From contig DIWM01000036.1 in NCBI GenBank assembly GCA_002428485.1, positions 1 to 64,000 of the forward strand: a DNA stretch of 64,000 bases, read 5' to 3'. The translations under genes and the position numbers were made by a program. Source of the stretch: Deltaproteobacteria bacterium UBA6106 (GTDB lineage Bacteria; Desulfobacterota; Syntrophorhabdia; Syntrophorhabdales; Syntrophorhabdaceae). Positions 61,707 to 64,000 of this stretch are shown here, one piece after another. The notes below the pieces were generated by a model, which was not told the origin of the DNA, made no database searches, and was given only the letters and a program-made list of their open reading frames with translations. Positions within the stretch are counted from its first letter, which is position 1; each line of letters opens with the position of its first letter.

Positions 61707-62891
61707 ATGGACGATTTCTATAGGATATCAAGACTGCCGCCGTATGCCTTCGGGATCGTTCGGGATCTGATGATCGAGGCGAGAAAAAAAGGTGAGGACA
61801 TTATCGATCTCGGTATGGGAAACCCCGACATCCCCACCCCGAAGCACATCGTCTCAAAGCTCGTGGAGGCGGCGAGAAACCCCAGAAACCACCGTTACTC
61901 GGTTACAAGAGGCATCACAAAGCTCAGGGCGGCCATCGCTAACTGGTACAAGAAAAAATACGATGTCGATGTAGACCCCGAGACGGAGATCGTGGTGACC
62001 ATGGGAGCCAAGGAAGGGCTGGGACACCTCGTTCTCGCAACGGTCAGCCAGGGGGAGGTAGTTATTGTCCCCAACCCCGCTTATCCGATTCATTCCTATT
62101 CGGTAGTCATTGCCGGAGGCGATCTGCGGACCATACCGCTTCTGCCGAAGGAGGAATTTTTCGAGAGGCTGAACATCGCCGTGAAAACAACATGGCCGCA
62201 GCCGCGCATGCTCATCATAAGCTTTCCCAACAATCCCACAACAGAGGTCGTGGATACAGACTTTTTTGAAAAGGTCGTCGCCTTTGCCGAGGAGCACAAT
62301 CTCATGGTAGTGCACGATCTTGCATATGCCGACCTGGTCTTTGACGAATATACGGCGCCGAGCTTTTTGCAGGTCAAGGGCGCGAAAGATGTCGGGGTTG
62401 AATTTTTCTCTCTCTCCAAGAGCTACAGCATGCCGGGGTGGAGGGTAGGCTTTGCCGTCGGCAACAAGAGAATGATCAACGCCCTCGGCAGGATAAAGAG
62501 CTATTTTGATTACGGCGTATTCCAACCTATCCAGATAGCCTCTATCATAGCCCTCAACGAGGGAGATGCCGATGTAAAGGAGATCGTCGAGAAATACAAG
62601 GCAAGGAGAGATGCCCTCTGTGAAGGGCTCTACAGATACGGCTGGGAGGTAGAGAAACCAAAGGCGACGATGTTTGTCTGGGCAAAGATCCCTGAACAAT
62701 TTGCCCTTATGGGCTCCATGGAGTTTTCAAAGCTCCTGCTGGAGAAAGCAAAGGTAGTAACCTCTCCGGGGATCGGCTTCGGTGAGTACGGGGAGGGTTA
62801 TGTACGGTTTGCCCTTATAGAAAACGAACACAGGATCAAACAGGCAATCAAAGGGATCAAAAATCTTTTATATTCGTCGAAAAGTAAATGA
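61707..62891 (+). CDS. Class I/II PLP aminotransferase, AlaC-like
   Basis: 394 aa, fold type I. PLP lysine K238 in [11 protein letters not shown], with NPNNP-equivalent FPNNPTTE and the phosphate-binding SxxKxxxxPGWR segment. Closest pattern is the AlaC/glutamate-pyruvate type ([26 protein letters not shown]). It probably exchanges an amino group between glutamate and an oxoacid; linked by ATGA overlap to homoserine dehydrogenase, so a role in the aspartate/threonine-methionine branch is possible. Substrate not determined. Confidence 0.85.
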   Translation: MDDFYRISRLPPYAFGIVRDLMIEARKKGEDIIDLGMGNPDIPTPKHIVSKLVEAARNPRNHRYSVTRGITKLRAAIANWYKKKYDVDVDPETEIVVTMGAKEGLGHLVLATVSQGEVVIVPNPAYPIHSYSVVIAGGDLRTIPLLPKEEFFERLNIAVKTTWPQPRMLIISFPNNPTTEVVDTDFFEKVVAFAEEHNLMVVHDLAYADLVFDEYTAPSFLQVKGAKDVGVEFFSLSKSYSMPGWRVGFAVGNKRMINALGRIKSYFDYGVFQPIQIASIIALNEGDADVKEIVEKYKARRDALCEGLYRYGWEVEKPKATMFVWAKIPEQFALMGSMEFSKLLLEKAKVVTSPGIGFGEYGEGYVRFALIENEHRIKQAIKGIKNLLYSSKSK

Positions 62892-64000
62892 TTGGCGTCG
62901 GCATTATAGGTCTCGGTACAGTAGGTACCGGTACATACAGGATACTGACTGAACATAAATCCCTGATACAAGAGAAGACAGGATTGGACATCAAGGTTGT
63001 CAGGGTAGCCGAAACAGACCCTCGAAACGTAAAGGGCAAACAAATCGCCGGAAACCTCATCACAAGCAACGCCCTTGAGATCCTGAACGATACACGCATA
63101 GACATTGTTGTGGAACTGATAGGCGGCATCAGGCCGGCCTACGACTATATTGTTCAGGCGCTGAAAAAGAAAAAATGGGTTGTTACCGCCAACAAGGCGC
63201 TGCTCGCTGAACGGGGGGACAAGCTCTTTCAGATCGCAGGGCAAAACCGTTGTGAGATAGGTTTTGAGGCATCCGTGTGCGGCGGCATTCCTGTTATCAG
63301 GGCCATACGGGACGGCCTCATCGGGAACCGGATTACGTATATGCTCGGTATTTTGAATGGGACAAGCAATTATATACTTACGAAAATGACCGATGACGGG
63401 GTCTCCTTCCGGGATGCCCTTCGCAACGCACAGCAACTGGGTTTTGCCGAAAAAGACCCCACCTTCGATATCGAGGGCATTGACGCGGCCCATAAGCTTT
63501 CGATCCTTGTGCGTCTGGCCTTTTCCTATCCTATCAGGATGGCGGATATCGTTAAAGGGGGAATCTCCAATATTGAACCGATAGATATAGATTCCGCGAA
63601 GGAATTCGGCTACCGTATAAAACTCCTTGCAGTCGCAAAGGACGAGGAGGGTCTCATTGAGGCCAGGGTTGAACCCGCAATGCTGCCTTTAACACACCCG
63701 ATGAGCAATGTCCACGGTGTTTACAATGCTGTTTATGTTGTCGGCGACAAGGTAGGTCCCAACCTGTTCTATGGACGGGGCGCCGGGAGCGAGCCGACAG
63801 GCAGCGCGGTGGTAAGCGATATCATAGATATGGCGCATAGGGTCAAGGGTAATAATAATTTTGTAAAATTACCGGTATACGCAAGCAGCAAGAAGATGAA
63901 AAGAGGCGAAGAGTCATCGGTGCCTTACTACATGAGATTTACTGCGCAGGACAGGCCAGGCGTGCTGTCGAAGATCTCCGGCATTCTGGCTCAGCACAAA
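62888..64000 (+). CDS. hom: Homoserine dehydrogenase, 3' end beyond the window
   Basis: 371 codons are present before the window ends. NAD(P)-binding start [17 protein letters not shown], catalytic segment [11 protein letters not shown] and [19 protein letters not shown] in part, then the beginning of a C-terminal ACT domain ([19 protein letters not shown]) that is cut off. It reduces aspartate semialdehyde to homoserine. The ACT domain suggests threonine feedback. ATG at 62888 overlaps the aminotransferase stop. Confidence 0.95.
   Translation, partial: MIGVGIIGLGTVGTGTYRILTEHKSLIQEKTGLDIKVVRVAETDPRNVKGKQIAGNLITSNALEILNDTRIDIVVELIGGIRPAYDYIVQALKKKKWVVTANKALLAERGDKLFQIAGQNRCEIGFEASVCGGIPVIRAIRDGLIGNRITYMLGILNGTSNYILTKMTDDGVSFRDALRNAQQLGFAEKDPTFDIEGIDAAHKLSILVRLAFSYPIRMADIVKGGISNIEPIDIDSAKEFGYRIKLLAVAKDEEGLIEARVEPAMLPLTHPMSNVHGVYNAVYVVGDKVGPNLFYGRGAGSEPTGSAVVSDIIDMAHRVKGNNNFVKLPVYASSKKMKRGEESSVPYYMRFTAQDRPGVLSKISGILAQHK

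Overview
The window looks like the chromosome of a strictly anaerobic, hydrogen- and formate-metabolising bacterium, most likely a syntrophic deltaproteobacterium (Syntrophorhabdus-like; this is inferred from gene content, not proven). It carries a selenocysteine formate dehydrogenase with a formate channel, two complete multimeric [FeFe]-hydrogenases with their HydE, HydF and HydG maturases, a CooC nickel-insertion ATPase that points to a CO dehydrogenase elsewhere, MobA for the molybdopterin cofactor, and Lol and outer-membrane export proteins that indicate a Gram-negative envelope. No tRNA, rRNA, CRISPR array or recognisable transposase gene was seen.

Layout. 1-3.8 kb, minus strand: fdhA (UGA read as selenocysteine) and focA. 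4.2-19.3 kb, plus strand: a long hydrogenase locus. It starts with five putative signalling genes (two DRTGG proteins, two HATPase proteins, one PHP protein), followed by hydrogenase 1 (a cysteine-less ferredoxin-like protein, HydC1, HydB1, HydA1), hydrogenase 2 (HydC2, a HydB2 fused to a GltD/NfnB-like flavoprotein, HydA2), then hydF and hydG. A CBS protein gene and an opposing hydE follow. 21.2-24.3 kb: enolase, a LarA-type racemase and a small Cys-rich protein. 24.3-31.5 kb, minus strand: exopolysaccharide export genes (PCP, OPX, YjbH-like) plus three small genes. 31.7-36.2 kb, plus strand: sdhCAB followed directly by a Rieske protein and cytochrome b, one respiratory operon. 36.2-38.1 kb: a protein built like a type IIG restriction-modification enzyme whose methyltransferase motifs are degenerate. 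38.4-44.5 kb, minus strand: recO, lolA, ftsK, plsC, cooC and a K+ channel. 44.7-50.1 kb: htpG and hrcA-grpE-dnaJ (no dnaK). 50.3-64 kb: a PurF-like protein lacking its N-terminal Cys, an HNH nuclease between direct repeats, DctQM, mobA, rimI, pyrK-pyrD, recJ, a PflX-like radical SAM protein, an adenosine-specific kinase, an aminotransferase and a homoserine dehydrogenase that runs off the end.

How it fits together. FdhA and FocA handle formate/CO2, and the two HydABC sets exchange electrons among H2, NAD(H), probably NADP(H) through the fused module, and perhaps ferredoxin. The two sets differ in electron wiring: set 1 has lost the cysteines of two thioredoxin-fold Fe-S domains and has no C-terminal ferredoxin domain, whereas set 2 keeps its N-terminal cysteines and gains a flavoprotein. 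The sdh-Rieske-cytochrome b operon could link succinate/fumarate chemistry to the quinone pool and proton motive force, as needed for reverse electron transport in syntrophs.

A second theme is the intergenic DNA. Many gaps hold mosaics of short degenerate repeat words. I label the families: A, like GCTCATAGCTGATAGC; B, like CGTATATCG; C, like CGTGAGGCGTAA; E, like CTTTTACATTTTAC; F, an AT-rich pair of arms ending near TGTTTAGTGCTTCGTGCTTCG; G, a 129-bp unit; H, like ACCAATCACCAAACA; K, like GCGTGTTTGCGGGGG. In several islands the families appear in one order on the left and, reverse-complemented, in mirror order on the right. Copies reach into genes: they supply the last codons and stop of several genes, the start codon of hydF, part of a signal peptide and the N-terminus of LolA.
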